Part shown: positions 16,169 to 24,003 of the stretch, piece by piece
Numbering within the stretch: position 1 is the stretch's first letter
Layout: each line of letters opens with the position of its first letter
Source of the DNA: Pseudarthrobacter sp. BIM B-2242
GTDB taxonomy: Bacteria; Actinomycetota; Actinomycetes; Actinomycetales; Micrococcaceae
Length of the DNA stretch: 64,000 nucleotides
Assembly: GCF_014764445.1 (NCBI RefSeq)
Contig: NZ_CP061721.1
Span: 4,278,001 to 4,342,000, forward strand
Direction of reading: 5' to 3'
Position numbers and translations under genes: made by a program
The notes under the pieces: model-generated
Told to the model about the DNA's origin: nothing
Database searches by the model: none
What the model saw: the letters and a program-made list of their open reading frames with translations, nothing else

Positions 16169-17859
16169 GAATTGCCGAGACCTCTGACCTCTGGTGGAAG
16201 AATGCGGTCATCTACTGCCTGGACGTGGAGACTTTCTTCGACGACGACGGCGACGGCACCGGTGATTTCGCCGGCCTGACCCAGCGTGTGGACTACCTCG
16301 CGGCACTGGGCGTGACGTGCATCTGGCTGATGCCGTTCTACCCGTCACCGGACCGCGACGACGGCTATGACGTGACGGATTTCTTCACCGTGGATCCCCG
16401 GCTGGGCACTATGGGGGACCTGGTGGAATTCATCCGCAGCGCGAAAGACCGGGGCATGCGGGTGATCGCCGATTTCGTGGTCAACCACACGTCAAACCAG
16501 CATCCGTGGTTCGTGGAAGCAACGAAGTCCAAGGACAATCCCTACCGGGACTACTACGTCTGGCGCGCGGACACTCCCCCGGACACGTCCTCGGAAGTGG
16601 TGTTCCCGGGCGAACAGACCTCCCTGTGGACCAAAGACAAAGCCACGGGCGAGTGGTATCTGCACATGTTCGCCGAGCACCAGCCGGACCTGAACGTGAC
16701 CAATCCCAAAGTCCGCAACGAAATCGCCAAAGCCATGGGACTCTGGCTGGAGCTGGGCCTGGACGGCTTCCGGCTGGACGCTGTGCCGTTCTTCCTCGAA
16801 ACCCGGGGCCAGCCGAAGGACGACGCCGCGAACCGCGACCCGCATGAGTACCTCAGTGCGCTCCGCAGCTTCCTGAACCGGCGCAACGGCAGCGCAGTGA
16901 TGCTTGGTGAAGTGAACCTCCCATACAAGGAGCAGCTGGAGTACTTCGGCGGCACCGAAGGCAACGAGCTGAACATGCAGTTCGACTTCATGACCATGCA
17001 ACACCTCTACCTTGCCCTTGCCCGGAAGGATGCACGTCCTCTGGCGGAAAACCTGAAGAGCCGCCCGCCGCTGCATCCCGACAACCAGTGGGCCATGTTT
17101 GTCCGCAACCATGACGAACTCACCCTGGACAAGCTCAGTGACGCCGAACGGGAAGAGGTTTTCGCCGCCTTCGGTCCCGAGAAGAACATGCAGGTCTACG
17201 GCCGCGGCCTCCGCCGCCGGATCCCGCCGATGCTCGGCGGTGACGCCGAAAGAATCCGGATGGTGTACTCGCTGCTGTTCTCGCTCCCGGGGACCCCGGT
17301 CCTCTTCTACGGCGAGGAAATCGGCATGGGCGAGGACCTGCGGCAGAAGAGCAGGTCAGCCGTGCGCACCCCCATGCAATGGAACAACACCAAAAATGGC
17401 GGCTTCTCCGACGCCAAGGTTGCCGAACTGGTGGCCCCGCTGGTCCGGGGAGAATTTGGTCCGGACCACGTGAACGCTGCTGCCGCCAAACGGGACCCGG
17501 AGTCCCTGTGGAATTTCATGGCCACGCTGATCCAGCGCTACCGGGAGTCGCCGGAGCTGGGCTGGGGCGAATTCGCGTTGATCGACCAGCCCGAGCCCGC
17601 GGTGTTTGCCCACAGCTGTACCTCGGACGGGGGCACGATGGTCCTGCTCCATAACTTCGGCACCGCAAAGGTGAAGGTCACCGGGACGGTGGCACCCGAG
17701 GACGGCCCAAAGCGCACCTACAGGGGCACCATGCTCCTGGATGTCCTCGACGGCGGCAACGTGCCGATGGAGCCCGACGGCGGCTTCACGGTTGAGTTGG
17801 GCCGTTACGGCTACCGGTGGTTCCGGGTGCAGCAGCCGGGCGACCGGCTGGCGCCGTGA
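16165..17859 (+). CDS. GH13 alpha-amylase/trehalose synthase-like protein
   Basis: A 564-residue GH13 enzyme with the full catalytic set: nucleophile Asp205 in DGFRLDAV, acid/base Glu249 in LGEVNLPY, and Asp317 in VRNHDELTLD. The opening WWKNAVIYCLDVETFFDDDGDG and FPGEQTSLWT resemble trehalose synthase, but the C-terminal part is short and there is no maltokinase fusion. It probably acts on a small alpha-glucoside such as trehalose, maltose or sucrose. No signal peptide is present, so it is cytosolic. It is translationally coupled to the LLM oxidoreductase by a four-base overlap. Confidence 0.85.
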   Translation: MRIAETSDLWWKNAVIYCLDVETFFDDDGDGTGDFAGLTQRVDYLAALGVTCIWLMPFYPSPDRDDGYDVTDFFTVDPRLGTMGDLVEFIRSAKDRGMRVIADFVVNHTSNQHPWFVEATKSKDNPYRDYYVWRADTPPDTSSEVVFPGEQTSLWTKDKATGEWYLHMFAEHQPDLNVTNPKVRNEIAKAMGLWLELGLDGFRLDAVPFFLETRGQPKDDAANRDPHEYLSALRSFLNRRNGSAVMLGEVNLPYKEQLEYFGGTEGNELNMQFDFMTMQHLYLALARKDARPLAENLKSRPPLHPDNQWAMFVRNHDELTLDKLSDAEREEVFAAFGPEKNMQVYGRGLRRRIPPMLGGDAERIRMVYSLLFSLPGTPVLFYGEEIGMGEDLRQKSRSAVRTPMQWNNTKNGGFSDAKVAELVAPLVRGEFGPDHVNAAAAKRDPESLWNFMATLIQRYRESPELGWGEFALIDQPEPAVFAHSCTSDGGTMVLLHNFGTAKVKVTGTVAPEDGPKRTYRGTMLLDVLDGGNVPMEPDGGFTVELGRYGYRWFRVQQPGDRLAP

Positions 17860-17880
17860 GGGGCTGCCACACGGAACCGG

Positions 17881-18360
17881 TCAGGCCCGTGGCCGGGCGG
17901 CTGCGATGAGTTCCTCGGCCTCCCGGAGAATGCGGGCCCCCGCCGCGGACTCCACCACCACTGTCTGGTCCCGCGAGTCCAGCCGCACTTCGTGACGGGT
18001 TTCGGCAGGCCCGCCGGCACGCACACCCGCCGACGCGGACGCACGCGGCGGCCGGTGGAGCTCCTGGTCCTGGATTCCCACGGCAAGTGCGCTCATCAGG
18101 TCAGCGTCCTCCGGCGTGGCGAGGTCGCTGCCGATCAGCTGCACCAGGACTTTCATCCCGGCCAGCCGGCGCTGCGGATCGGCGTCGTTCAGGGCGGAGT
18201 CGATGCCCCACTGGGCGCGTTTCCACCATTGGTCCCGCCTGTCCGCGTGGGCCTTCTGCCGGTAGGTCAGGTAGGCCACGAGGACCACCCCGAATGTTGC
18301 CAGCGGTGCCACTGCCGCCGCAGCCAGCACCCCGGTCCAGATCCCCTCTGCGAACTCCAT
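17881..18360 (-). CDS. hypothetical membrane-anchored protein
   Basis: A 159-residue protein with one N-terminal membrane segment (about residues 8-33, VLAAAAVAPLATFGVVLVAYLT), then a basic cytosolic stretch YRQKAHADRRDQWWKR and a soluble domain with RLAGMKVLVQLIGSD. I do not recognise the family. Start ATG 18360 has no ribosome binding site but TAAGGT lies six bases upstream, a -10 element placed for leaderless transcription. Confidence 0.65.
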   Translation of the reverse strand: MEFAEGIWTGVLAAAAVAPLATFGVVLVAYLTYRQKAHADRRDQWWKRAQWGIDSALNDADPQRRLAGMKVLVQLIGSDLATPEDADLMSALAVGIQDQELHRPPRASASAGVRAGGPAETRHEVRLDSRDQTVVVESAAGARILREAEELIAAARPRA

Positions 18361-18549
18361 GCCACCACCTTAGGCTCGAAGCATGACAACGGGGCTGAGG
18401 CAGCCCAACGAATTAGCGGCGGCCGAAACCAGCCCGGCGCGGAGAACTAACCGCGCCCTAACAGCGCGGAAACCAAGCCGCAACAATGCGCAGCCACACT
18501 GGAATAGCCGGCAAGTGCAGGCACCAGCTCCAGCCAGGAGGCCCCCGCC

Positions 18550-18786
18550 ATGTTGAAGGAAGCCAAAGCCCATGTGACCCGAGTCCGCGCCCTGGATCAG
18601 CTCCACCGCGGCGATGAAATCGAAGCCCGCCTCTCGGTAGGCCCGAACTACGACGACGTGGTGATCCGCCGCGGCAGCGTCCAGGAAACCGCACCGGGAA
18701 TCGGCGTTGTGTGGATCATGGACCACCACAGCGGTTCCCGGAAGGCCATCAATACGGACGAGTGCAGCGTATGGCGCGTTGCCTGA
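18550..18786 (+). CDS. hypothetical small protein
   Basis: A 78-residue soluble protein containing LHRGDEIEARLSVGPNYDDVVIRRG and GVVWIMDHHSGSRKAI. It has the look of a compact beta-barrel protein but matches no family I know. AGGAGG eight bases before the ATG is a strong ribosome binding site and supports expression. It ends two bases before the convergent MoaD-like gene. Confidence 0.7.
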   Translation: MLKEAKAHVTRVRALDQLHRGDEIEARLSVGPNYDDVVIRRGSVQETAPGIGVVWIMDHHSGSRKAINTDECSVWRVA

Positions 18787-18788
18787 TG

Positions 18789-19076
18789 CTAGCCGCCGGC
18801 CACTGACTGGATGACAAGCACCTCCTGGCCGGCAGCCACCTCGGTCTCCATGCCTTGGAGCCGCCGCACTTCGTCGCCGTTCACGTAAATATTCACGTAG
18901 CGTCGGAGTGCCCCGGTTTCATCCCGCAGGCGCCGAGCGAGCACCGGGTAGTCCCCGGTTACCATCTCGAGCAACTTCCCCACCGTCAGAGGCCCTTCGG
19001 CGGGCGCAGTCAGGATGGACTGCCCGCCGGCAAGTGGCTGCAGGACACCGGGGAGCACCACACTGATCTCAGGCAC
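18789..19076 (-). CDS. MoaD/ThiS-family ubiquitin-like protein
   Basis: A 95-residue beta-grasp protein ending in VAGG, the diglycine tail that in MoaD and ThiS is adenylated and thiocarboxylated. The conserved GALRRYVNIYVNGDEVRRLQG and AAGQEVLVIQSVAGG blocks are present. The GTG at 19076 overlaps the end of the BNR-propeller gene by eight bases, so the two are co-expressed. No molybdopterin or thiamine gene and no MoeB/ThiF-type activating enzyme lies in the window. It may be a sulfur carrier or a protein tag for an unknown pathway. Confidence 0.82.
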   Translation of the reverse strand: MPEISVVLPGVLQPLAGGQSILTAPAEGPLTVGKLLEMVTGDYPVLARRLRDETGALRRYVNIYVNGDEVRRLQGMETEVAAGQEVLVIQSVAGG

Positions 19077-20214
19077 CGTGGGCCGTTGCCGTTTCCGGAA
19101 CCGGCAGCACCGCACCGGAGATCACGGTAGCCCTGACACACAGGACGTCCGGAAGGTGTGAAGCCACTTCCGCGAACGTTTCGCCTTCGTCGGCACTGGC
19201 GTAGACAGCGCCGCCGCGTGTCCCGAAGTACACCCCTGCCGGTTCGGCGGAATCCACGGACGCGGCGTCGCGCAGCACGCTGTTGTATTCGCTGGCAGGC
19301 AACCCGGAATCCAGCCGCTTCCAGGTGGCTCCGGCGTCGTCAGTGCGGTGCACTGCCAGCTTGCCGTCCGGCGGGATCCGTTCGCCGTCGGCCTTCAGCG
19401 GCACAACCCAGGCGGTCCCCTCCCGCCGGGGATGGGTCAGCATCACAAAACCGAAGTCTGCGGGAAGGCCTTCGGCGATGGAATTCCAGTTCTCGCCGTT
19501 ATCGTCCGTGCGGTAGACGCCGTGGTGGTTCTGGGCGTAGAGGCGGCCTTCGACGGCGGCATCCGCCGCGATCTTGTGGACACACTGGCCAAACTCTGGG
19601 TTGGGATCCGGCATGAAGTAGGCCGAAATCCCTTTGTTTCGAGGCTCCCAGGAGGTTCCGCCGTCGAGCGAGCGATACACACCTCCGGTGCTCATGGCGA
19701 TATGGACGTTGTCCCCCGCAGGATTGACCACGATGGAGTGGGCGGCCGCTCCGCCGTAACCCGCGCCCCATTCACTCCGGTGGGGATGGTCCCAGAGCCC
19801 GCGGTTGAGCTCGAAGTGCTCGCCGCCGTCGGTGGATTTCCAGACTGAAATCGGCTCGGCGCCCGCCCAGACCACGCCTGGCCGCGCCGCTGAATCCGGG
19901 TAGATCTGCCAGATCCTTTCCACCGCCGCACCGGTGTCTTCGGGGAAGGTGATGGCGCCTTTTTCGGGCTCGGACCAGGTGGCGCCAAGATCGTCCGAGT
20001 GCGCAACGGTGGGGCCCCAATGCTCGGATCTTACCCCCACCATGATCCTTGTCCGGCCGTCCCGGGTGTCGATGCCGATGCTGGGGATTTCGCTCATGAG
20101 AAAGTGCGGGCCCGAGAACGACCACTGCTGCCGGTCTTGGCTCGTTGCCAGCCAAAGGCCTTTTTTGGTTCCGATCGCCAGGACAAAGTTCTCTGCGGTA
20201 GCCATGCACCCCAT
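19069..20214 (-). CDS. BNR/sialidase-like beta-propeller protein
   Basis: A protein of about 381 residues built of repeated Asp-box-like blades: SDDLGATW, STDGGEHF, SLDGGTSW, TDDNGENW, TDDAGATW and SADEGETF. Such propellers resemble exo-sialidases and YCF48-type proteins. There is no signal peptide, and no clear sialidase catalytic set is visible, so enzymatic activity is doubtful. Two in-frame ATGs at 20214 and 20205 are possible starts; the first is preceded by GGGGTGG. It is translationally coupled to the MoaD-like gene. Confidence 0.78.
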   Translation of the reverse strand: MGCMATAENFVLAIGTKKGLWLATSQDRQQWSFSGPHFLMSEIPSIGIDTRDGRTRIMVGVRSEHWGPTVAHSDDLGATWSEPEKGAITFPEDTGAAVERIWQIYPDSAARPGVVWAGAEPISVWKSTDGGEHFELNRGLWDHPHRSEWGAGYGGAAAHSIVVNPAGDNVHIAMSTGGVYRSLDGGTSWEPRNKGISAYFMPDPNPEFGQCVHKIAADAAVEGRLYAQNHHGVYRTDDNGENWNSIAEGLPADFGFVMLTHPRREGTAWVVPLKADGERIPPDGKLAVHRTDDAGATWKRLDSGLPASEYNSVLRDAASVDSAEPAGVYFGTRGGAVYASADEGETFAEVASHLPDVLCVRATVISGAVLPVPETATAHGA

Positions 20215-20287
20215 GCAACCACCCCGCCCGGGAGGCCGCAACGGTTTTTTCGGCTATGTGGGGCCAGGCCCGCCAGGCGGGGACGGC

Positions 20288-20488
20288 TCAGTCAACGAAT
20301 TCGGACTGGGTCTCGATGAAGTCCCAGTCTGCCTCGGTGAGGACGGCGACGGGAGTATCGGGGTGCGGCCCCCCTGCCTCGGCAATGCCCTGCAGCACGT
20401 TCAGCGGAAGTTCCGTCGCGCGGAGGTTCTCCCGCAGCCATTCCTTACTGTCCAGGTCCAGGTCCAGCCACCACATGTAGATTTCCAT
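20288..20488 (-). CDS. hypothetical acidic small protein
   Basis: A 66-residue acidic protein starting MEIYMWWLDLDLDSKEWLRE and ending in DWDFIETQSEFVD. It has no membrane segment or known motif. GAAAGGTG lies about ten bases before ATG 20488. A longer in-frame version from 20545 adds residues without conservation signals. Function unknown. Confidence 0.55.
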   Translation of the reverse strand: MEIYMWWLDLDLDSKEWLRENLRATELPLNVLQGIAEAGGPHPDTPVAVLTEADWDFIETQSEFVD

Positions 20489-20835
20489 GCCCGTCACGCA
20501 CCTTTCGTATGATTCAACGTTAGGCGCGGGCAGGGTGGCATTCAAGGGCGCCGGCTGTCACTTCGCCCTCGGCCGCTGTGAGGTCCGGGGTACACTGCCA
20601 TGCCCCCTGCATGTCTTTCCGGTCCGCGTACCCTTCCGGGAGTTGAGTTCCACATTTGCGTAGGAACAAGTATCGTCGCAGGTCAAACGCAGCGAAAGAC
20701 GAGTACCTGCTACTCGCGACCCCTACCGGCCACGCCCCTAGCCTGAAATAGCAAGCAAGCTGACCGTGCTGGGGCGTGAGCAAACTGCCGCTCCCCCTCG
20801 CCATGGTCCGTTTCAAACAGACTGGGGAGAACACC
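20489..20835 (+). promoter_or_regulatory. intergenic region with candidate promoter for the surface-protein/sortase genes
   Basis: No convincing gene lies in this 347-base gap. A -10-like TAGCCT is at 20739-20744, which would give a 5' leader of roughly 85 bases before the surface-protein gene. The stretch before it (20701-20738) is pyrimidine-rich with TACTCGCGACCCC. A ribosome binding site GGGGAG lies just before ATG 20836. Confidence 0.4.
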
Positions 20836-21534
20836 ATGAAACGAGCCATACCAATCTTGGGGGTCGCGGGGCTGGCATTGCTCTGCGTCTCCGCACCGGC
20901 CTACGCAGGGGATGACAAGCACGGGGATACAGACGGGAACCTGGGGAAGGTCATCGTCTGCCACATGACCGGCAGTGCGGGCAACCCGTATGTTGCCACC
21001 CCCGTTAGCCTTAATGCTTTGGGCAACCACAGGCTGGAGACCGGGGACATTGTTCCCCCCAATCCGGTCCTGAAGGGCGGGCACAACTGGGCTGCCGGAA
21101 TGGCCGATTACTACAAATACTGTGTGACGCCGCCACCGCCCGTCGATGAGGAACCCGGTGAAGAAGAACCCCCGGGCGAAGAAGAACCCCCGGGTGAGGA
21201 GCAGCCGCCGGTGGAGGAACCTCCCGGTGAGGAACAGCCCCCGCCGGTTGAGGAGGAACAGCCACCAGTGGAAGAGGAGCAGCCGCCAGCGGTCGTTGAA
21301 ACTCCGGCGGTCCAGGCCCCCGCGGGCCAGGTAGCTGCCCCTCAGAGTGCAGTTGTCCAGGCGCCGGCCGCAGCCGTCAGCCGTGGCACCAACCAGGGCT
21401 ACAACGCACAAACGGCGGTAGGCGGAGCCGGGGACAGCACCACCTGGCTGGCTGGCTTGGGCCTCCTGCTGGGTGCAGGCGGCGTTGTTGCGGTCCGGCG
21501 CAGGTCACGTTCGGAATCGCCGACGGCGGGCTGA
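20836..21534 (+). CDS. secreted cell-surface protein with Pro/Glu repeats, likely sortase substrate
   Basis: A 232-residue exported protein. It has a Sec signal peptide (residues 1-24, cleavage near AYA-G), a small domain with KVIVCHMTGSAGNPYV and GDIVPP, and a Pro/Glu-rich spacer (about 98-155) of EEPPGEEQPP-type repeats. An Ala/Val/Gln linker, a hydrophobic segment (203-220) and an RRRSRSE tail follow. That tail is a cell-wall sorting architecture, but no LPXTG is present; NAQTA at 190-194 occupies the expected place. The next gene encodes a sortase. ATG 20836 follows GGGGAG. It probably projects from the peptidoglycan; binding partner unknown. Confidence 0.8.
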   Translation: MKRAIPILGVAGLALLCVSAPAYAGDDKHGDTDGNLGKVIVCHMTGSAGNPYVATPVSLNALGNHRLETGDIVPPNPVLKGGHNWAAGMADYYKYCVTPPPPVDEEPGEEEPPGEEEPPGEEQPPVEEPPGEEQPPPVEEEQPPVEEEQPPAVVETPAVQAPAGQVAAPQSAVVQAPAAAVSRGTNQGYNAQTAVGGAGDSTTWLAGLGLLLGAGGVVAVRRRSRSESPTAG

Positions 21535-21560
21535 CGCCCCCGGAGTACCGCCGACACCAC

Positions 21561-21597
21561 TGAGGGCGTCCCGCCGAACCTGGGCGGGACGCCCTCA
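21561..21597 (+). terminator. strong hairpin between surface protein and sortase genes
   Basis: TGAGGGCGTCCCGCC (21561-21575) pairs perfectly over 15 bases with GGCGGGACGCCCTCA (21583-21597) around a seven-base loop. There is no T-tract. It may terminate most surface-protein transcripts or protect the mRNA 3' end, leaving lower sortase expression. Confidence 0.65.
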
Positions 21598-21657
21598 GCA
21601 CACGGCCGCTTTCCACCACCGGCCATCCCACCAACCACCGCATACCAAGGGGGTATC

Positions 21658-22464
21658 GTGGCAAAGCCGTCCGGCAGGCATGTCCCCCGCAGGCGCCCCG
21701 TCGCCACCTCCGACGCCAGTCCCGCCCGGGGTTGGAGCCGCCTCCGGCTGAGGGGGACGCGCAGGGCCCGGGGATGGAACCGGGGAGACATCGCCATCCT
21801 CATCTGCGGGGTCCTCGGGTTCTTCTCGCTCACCTTTGGCGGCCCGCTGCTCCACGATATGAACACCGGCAACCACGGGACTGCCAGCGTCGCGGCGGCC
21901 GAAAGGCCGGCACTCCCCCTTGGCCCGCCGTCGTCCCTTCCCCTGCCGCCGGCCGTAACGGATCCGGAGGCGACGGCTGCCGCCACAGCGACGTCACCCG
22001 CAGCCGGACCCCCACTGCCCGACGCGTCCGCGCCGCTGCGCATCCTCTACCCCGGAGCGGCCATCGACACAGCGGTCCACCCGCTGGAACCCGACGGCGC
22101 CGCGGCGGCCAGCCGCACCGTGGTGCCGCCGTCCACCATGGACGGCTACTGGCTGACCCCGTTCGGAGTCCCTGGCAACGGCTCGGGCAACACCACGTAC
22201 GTCATTGGACACAGCTGGGAAGACCGGGACGCGCCGTTCAACCACCTCAGTTCAAGCGCGGCCGCAGGCGACGAGTTCAACGTCATCACCGCTGCTGGAA
22301 CCATCCGCTACCGCGTGGATACTGTCACCACGTACCTCAAGGACAGCCTCAAGGACAGCCCCATCTGGGAGATGGTGCCCAACCGCGTTGTGCTCATCAG
22401 CTGTTACACCGAAGATCCCTGGGGGAAAAACGTGGTGGTTTCGGCGTCCCCCGCCGGCCCGTAG
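21658..22464 (+). CDS. sortase (class F-like), lacking the usual catalytic Arg
   Basis: A 268-residue sortase with a basic cytosolic N terminus, one membrane segment (about 44-62), a Pro/Ala-rich linker and a C-terminal sortase barrel. The catalytic His is His185 in YVIGHSWED and the nucleophile Cys249 in LISCYTED. The arginine normally found a few residues after the Cys is not there; the segment reads PWGKNVVV, with Lys257 the nearest basic residue. GTG 21658 follows AAGGGGG. Its partner is presumably the upstream surface protein with the NAQTA motif. A tandem LKDSLKDS duplication lies at about residues 227-234. Confidence 0.85.
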   Translation: MAKPSGRHVPRRRPVATSDASPARGWSRLRLRGTRRARGWNRGDIAILICGVLGFFSLTFGGPLLHDMNTGNHGTASVAAAERPALPLGPPSSLPLPPAVTDPEATAAATATSPAAGPPLPDASAPLRILYPGAAIDTAVHPLEPDGAAAASRTVVPPSTMDGYWLTPFGVPGNGSGNTTYVIGHSWEDRDAPFNHLSSSAAAGDEFNVITAAGTIRYRVDTVTTYLKDSLKDSPIWEMVPNRVVLISCYTEDPWGKNVVVSASPAGP

Positions 22465-22529
22465 CTCGCTGGCCCATAGCTGCCCGGCCGGCACTGTTCA
22501 AGGGCTTCGGACGGGCACAAAATGGGGTT

Positions 22530-23048
22530 ATGACTCCAGAACGGTTCAGCGGCCCTGCCCCTCTCCTGGTGGGCGTGCTGCCCAATCAGCATCCCGAAGT
22601 GCTGACCACGGCAGCAAACCTGGCGGCCCGGCTGTCGGCGCCCCTGCTGTGCGCCTACGTTGACGAGGCCAGCTACCTGGTCGAATGGGATCCGGGCAAA
22701 TCGGCGCACCGGCTGTCGCTCCACCCGGGCCAGGATGACGACGACGTCCGCGCGGTAACCAGCGGGCTTAGGGCAACCATCGAACAGGCTGTGGCCAACG
22801 CGGGGACGGGGAGCGCGCACGTGGAGTGGACCCTGCGCACTCTTGCTGGAGACCCGGCCCGCGCCCTCGCCCGGCTCGCTGCGGAAAGCAACGTCCCCAT
22901 GATCATCGTGGGGACGTCGGAGCGGGGTTTGTCGCACCGGCTCTCGGAGATGCTCAATGGTTCGGTGGGGCTATGGCTGACCCATCATCAAAGCAGGCCG
23001 GTACTGGTTGTCCCTTACCGGAGGCCGGCCCACGAGGACCGGGAATAG
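22530..23048 (+). CDS. universal stress protein (UspA family)
   Basis: A 172-residue single-domain Usp. The nucleotide-binding pattern is present as VGTSERGLSHRLSEMLNGSVG, corresponding to G-2X-G-9X-G-S in ATP-binding members. The N-terminal strand PLLVGVLPNQHPEV is also typical. Start ATG 22530 gives MTPERFSGPAPLLVG. A small hairpin CATCAGCC/GGCTGATG lies a few bases after the stop (about 23053-23076) and may act in termination. Confidence 0.85.
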   Translation: MTPERFSGPAPLLVGVLPNQHPEVLTTAANLAARLSAPLLCAYVDEASYLVEWDPGKSAHRLSLHPGQDDDDVRAVTSGLRATIEQAVANAGTGSAHVEWTLRTLAGDPARALARLAAESNVPMIIVGTSERGLSHRLSEMLNGSVGLWLTHHQSRPVLVVPYRRPAHEDRE

Positions 23049-23155
23049 GCTCCATCAGCCCTGCCGAAGGCTGATGAGCGGCCCCGGGATAATAAAGCGA
23101 AAGTAGTTATTCGAGGTGGTGGCGGACGGCCATACCGGCAAGTAAGCTAATTCAA

Positions 23156-23246
23156 GCAGAGAGATCCGGCTGTTAGCCGGTGACGAATCTGCCCAAAGAC
23201 TGCTCCGGAGTGCGTATCCCCCAATAACGCACTCCGGAGCTTTTTT
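23156..23246 (+). ncRNA. candidate ~91-nt small RNA with intrinsic terminator
   Basis: A -10-like TAAGCT at 23143-23148 predicts a start near 23156, which is exactly where a stem begins. GCAGA (23156-23160) pairs with TCTGC (23188-23192), enclosing CCGGCT-GTT-AGCCGG (23166-23180). After a short linker comes a perfect 14-bp stem, 23202-23215 with 23227-23240, then six Ts. The terminator loop carries five Cs. No open reading frame or known riboswitch motif was recognised. The -35 region is weak. The size resembles actinobacterial sRNAs, but I cannot assign an Rfam family. Confidence 0.6.
23202..23246 (+). terminator. intrinsic terminator (GC stem plus T6)
   Basis: GCTCCGGAGTGCGT pairs with ACGCACTCCGGAGC around an 11-base loop, followed by TTTTTT at 23241-23246. 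It is the most canonical Rho-independent terminator in the window. It insulates csoR from upstream transcription. Confidence 0.92.
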
Positions 23247-23271
23247 GTACCCGGAAAACGGCTCTCCATAA

Positions 23272-23317
23272 TACCCCTAGGGGGTACTTGCCATGATACC
23301 CCATAGGGGTATAGGTT
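23272..23317 (+). promoter_or_regulatory. two CsoR operators and the csoR promoter
   Basis: Two GC-rich palindromes of CsoR type are present: TACCCCTAGGGGGTA (23272-23286) and ATACCCCATAGGGGTAT (23296-23312). Promoter elements TTGCCA (23288-23293) and TAGGTT (23312-23317) flank the second palindrome, so CsoR bound there would occlude the promoter. The -10 ends six bases before the csoR ATG, so the transcript is probably leaderless. Copper binding by CsoR would release repression of csoR-copZ-copA. Confidence 0.85.
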
Positions 23318-23323
23318 GGGTCT

Positions 23324-23671
23324 ATGGAATCTCCCCCAGCAACCGTGGCCGGGCTCGAAGGCGCCGTCCCGGCCCCGTCGCCCGGCTACACAGCCAACAA
23401 AGATGCCTATCTTCGCAGGCTTAAGCGCATCGAGGGCCAGGTCCGCGGCATCGCCCGGATGGTTGACGAGGACAAGTACTGCATCGATATCCTGACCCAG
23501 GTCTCAGCGGTCACCAAGGCCCTTCACGCCGTCAGCCTCGGCCTTGTGGAAGAACATATAGGACACTGCGTGGTGGGCGCGGCCGCAGAACCCGATCCTG
23601 ACCTCCGGGCGGAAGCCATTGACGTCAAGGTCAAGGAGGCAGCGGAGGCCATCGGCCGCCTCCTTCGCTGA
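23324..23671 (+). CDS. csoR: copper-sensing repressor CsoR
   Basis: A 115-residue all-helical DUF156-family repressor. The Cu(I) ligands are Cys53 (KYCIDIL), His78 and Cys82 (EEHIGHC), matching the C-H-C set of M. tuberculosis CsoR. The DNA-binding and tetramer region YLRRLKRIEGQVRGIARMV is intact. The first 22 residues form a non-conserved extension. It heads a csoR-copZ-copA unit and lies directly behind two CsoR palindromes, so it should autoregulate. No ribosome binding site precedes the ATG. Confidence 0.95.
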   Translation: MESPPATVAGLEGAVPAPSPGYTANKDAYLRRLKRIEGQVRGIARMVDEDKYCIDILTQVSAVTKALHAVSLGLVEEHIGHCVVGAAAEPDPDLRAEAIDVKVKEAAEAIGRLLR

Positions 23672-23745
23672 CGCGTCCGGCCTGCAGGCCCCCAAGACCC
23701 ATTTCCCCAGCCGGCAACACGCCGGCGCATCCCCAAGGAGCCATC

Positions 23746-23976
23746 ATGAGCACCATCACCACCACAGTCAGCGTGTCCGGCATGACCTGCGGCCACTGCG
23801 TTTCCTCGGTCACCGAGGAAATTGAGTCACTGGCAGGGGTTGAAGAGGTGGACATCGACCTCAACGCCGGCGGTATTTCCACCGTCACCATCACGTCCAG
23901 CCAGGAACTGTCCCCGGCGGAGATCGGCGAAGCCGTGGCCGAGGCCGGCTACCTGGTCGTAGCCAACAACGCCTAA
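23746..23976 (+). CDS. copZ: copper chaperone (HMA domain)
   Basis: A 76-residue heavy-metal-associated domain with the Cu(I) site SGMTCGHCVSSV (Cys15, Cys18). It has the ferredoxin-like beta-alpha-beta length of CopZ. It probably delivers Cu(I) to the CopA pump encoded 27 bases downstream and may also load CsoR. AAGGAGCCATC before the ATG is a good ribosome binding site. Confidence 0.93.
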   Translation: MSTITTTVSVSGMTCGHCVSSVTEEIESLAGVEEVDIDLNAGGISTVTITSSQELSPAEIGEAVAEAGYLVVANNA

Positions 23977-24003
23977 CCACATTCAAAAATCGAGGATCAC
24001 AGC

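Noticed and set aside
20520..20849. 109-residue minus-strand frame upstream of the surface-protein gene
   Set aside because: It has no ribosome binding site or motif and overlaps the surface-protein promoter and signal peptide.
21112..21300. Tandem DNA repeat or microsatellite in the surface-protein gene
   Set aside because: The repetition is at protein level (Pro/Glu spacer) with varied codons; it is a normal feature of cell-wall spanning spacers.
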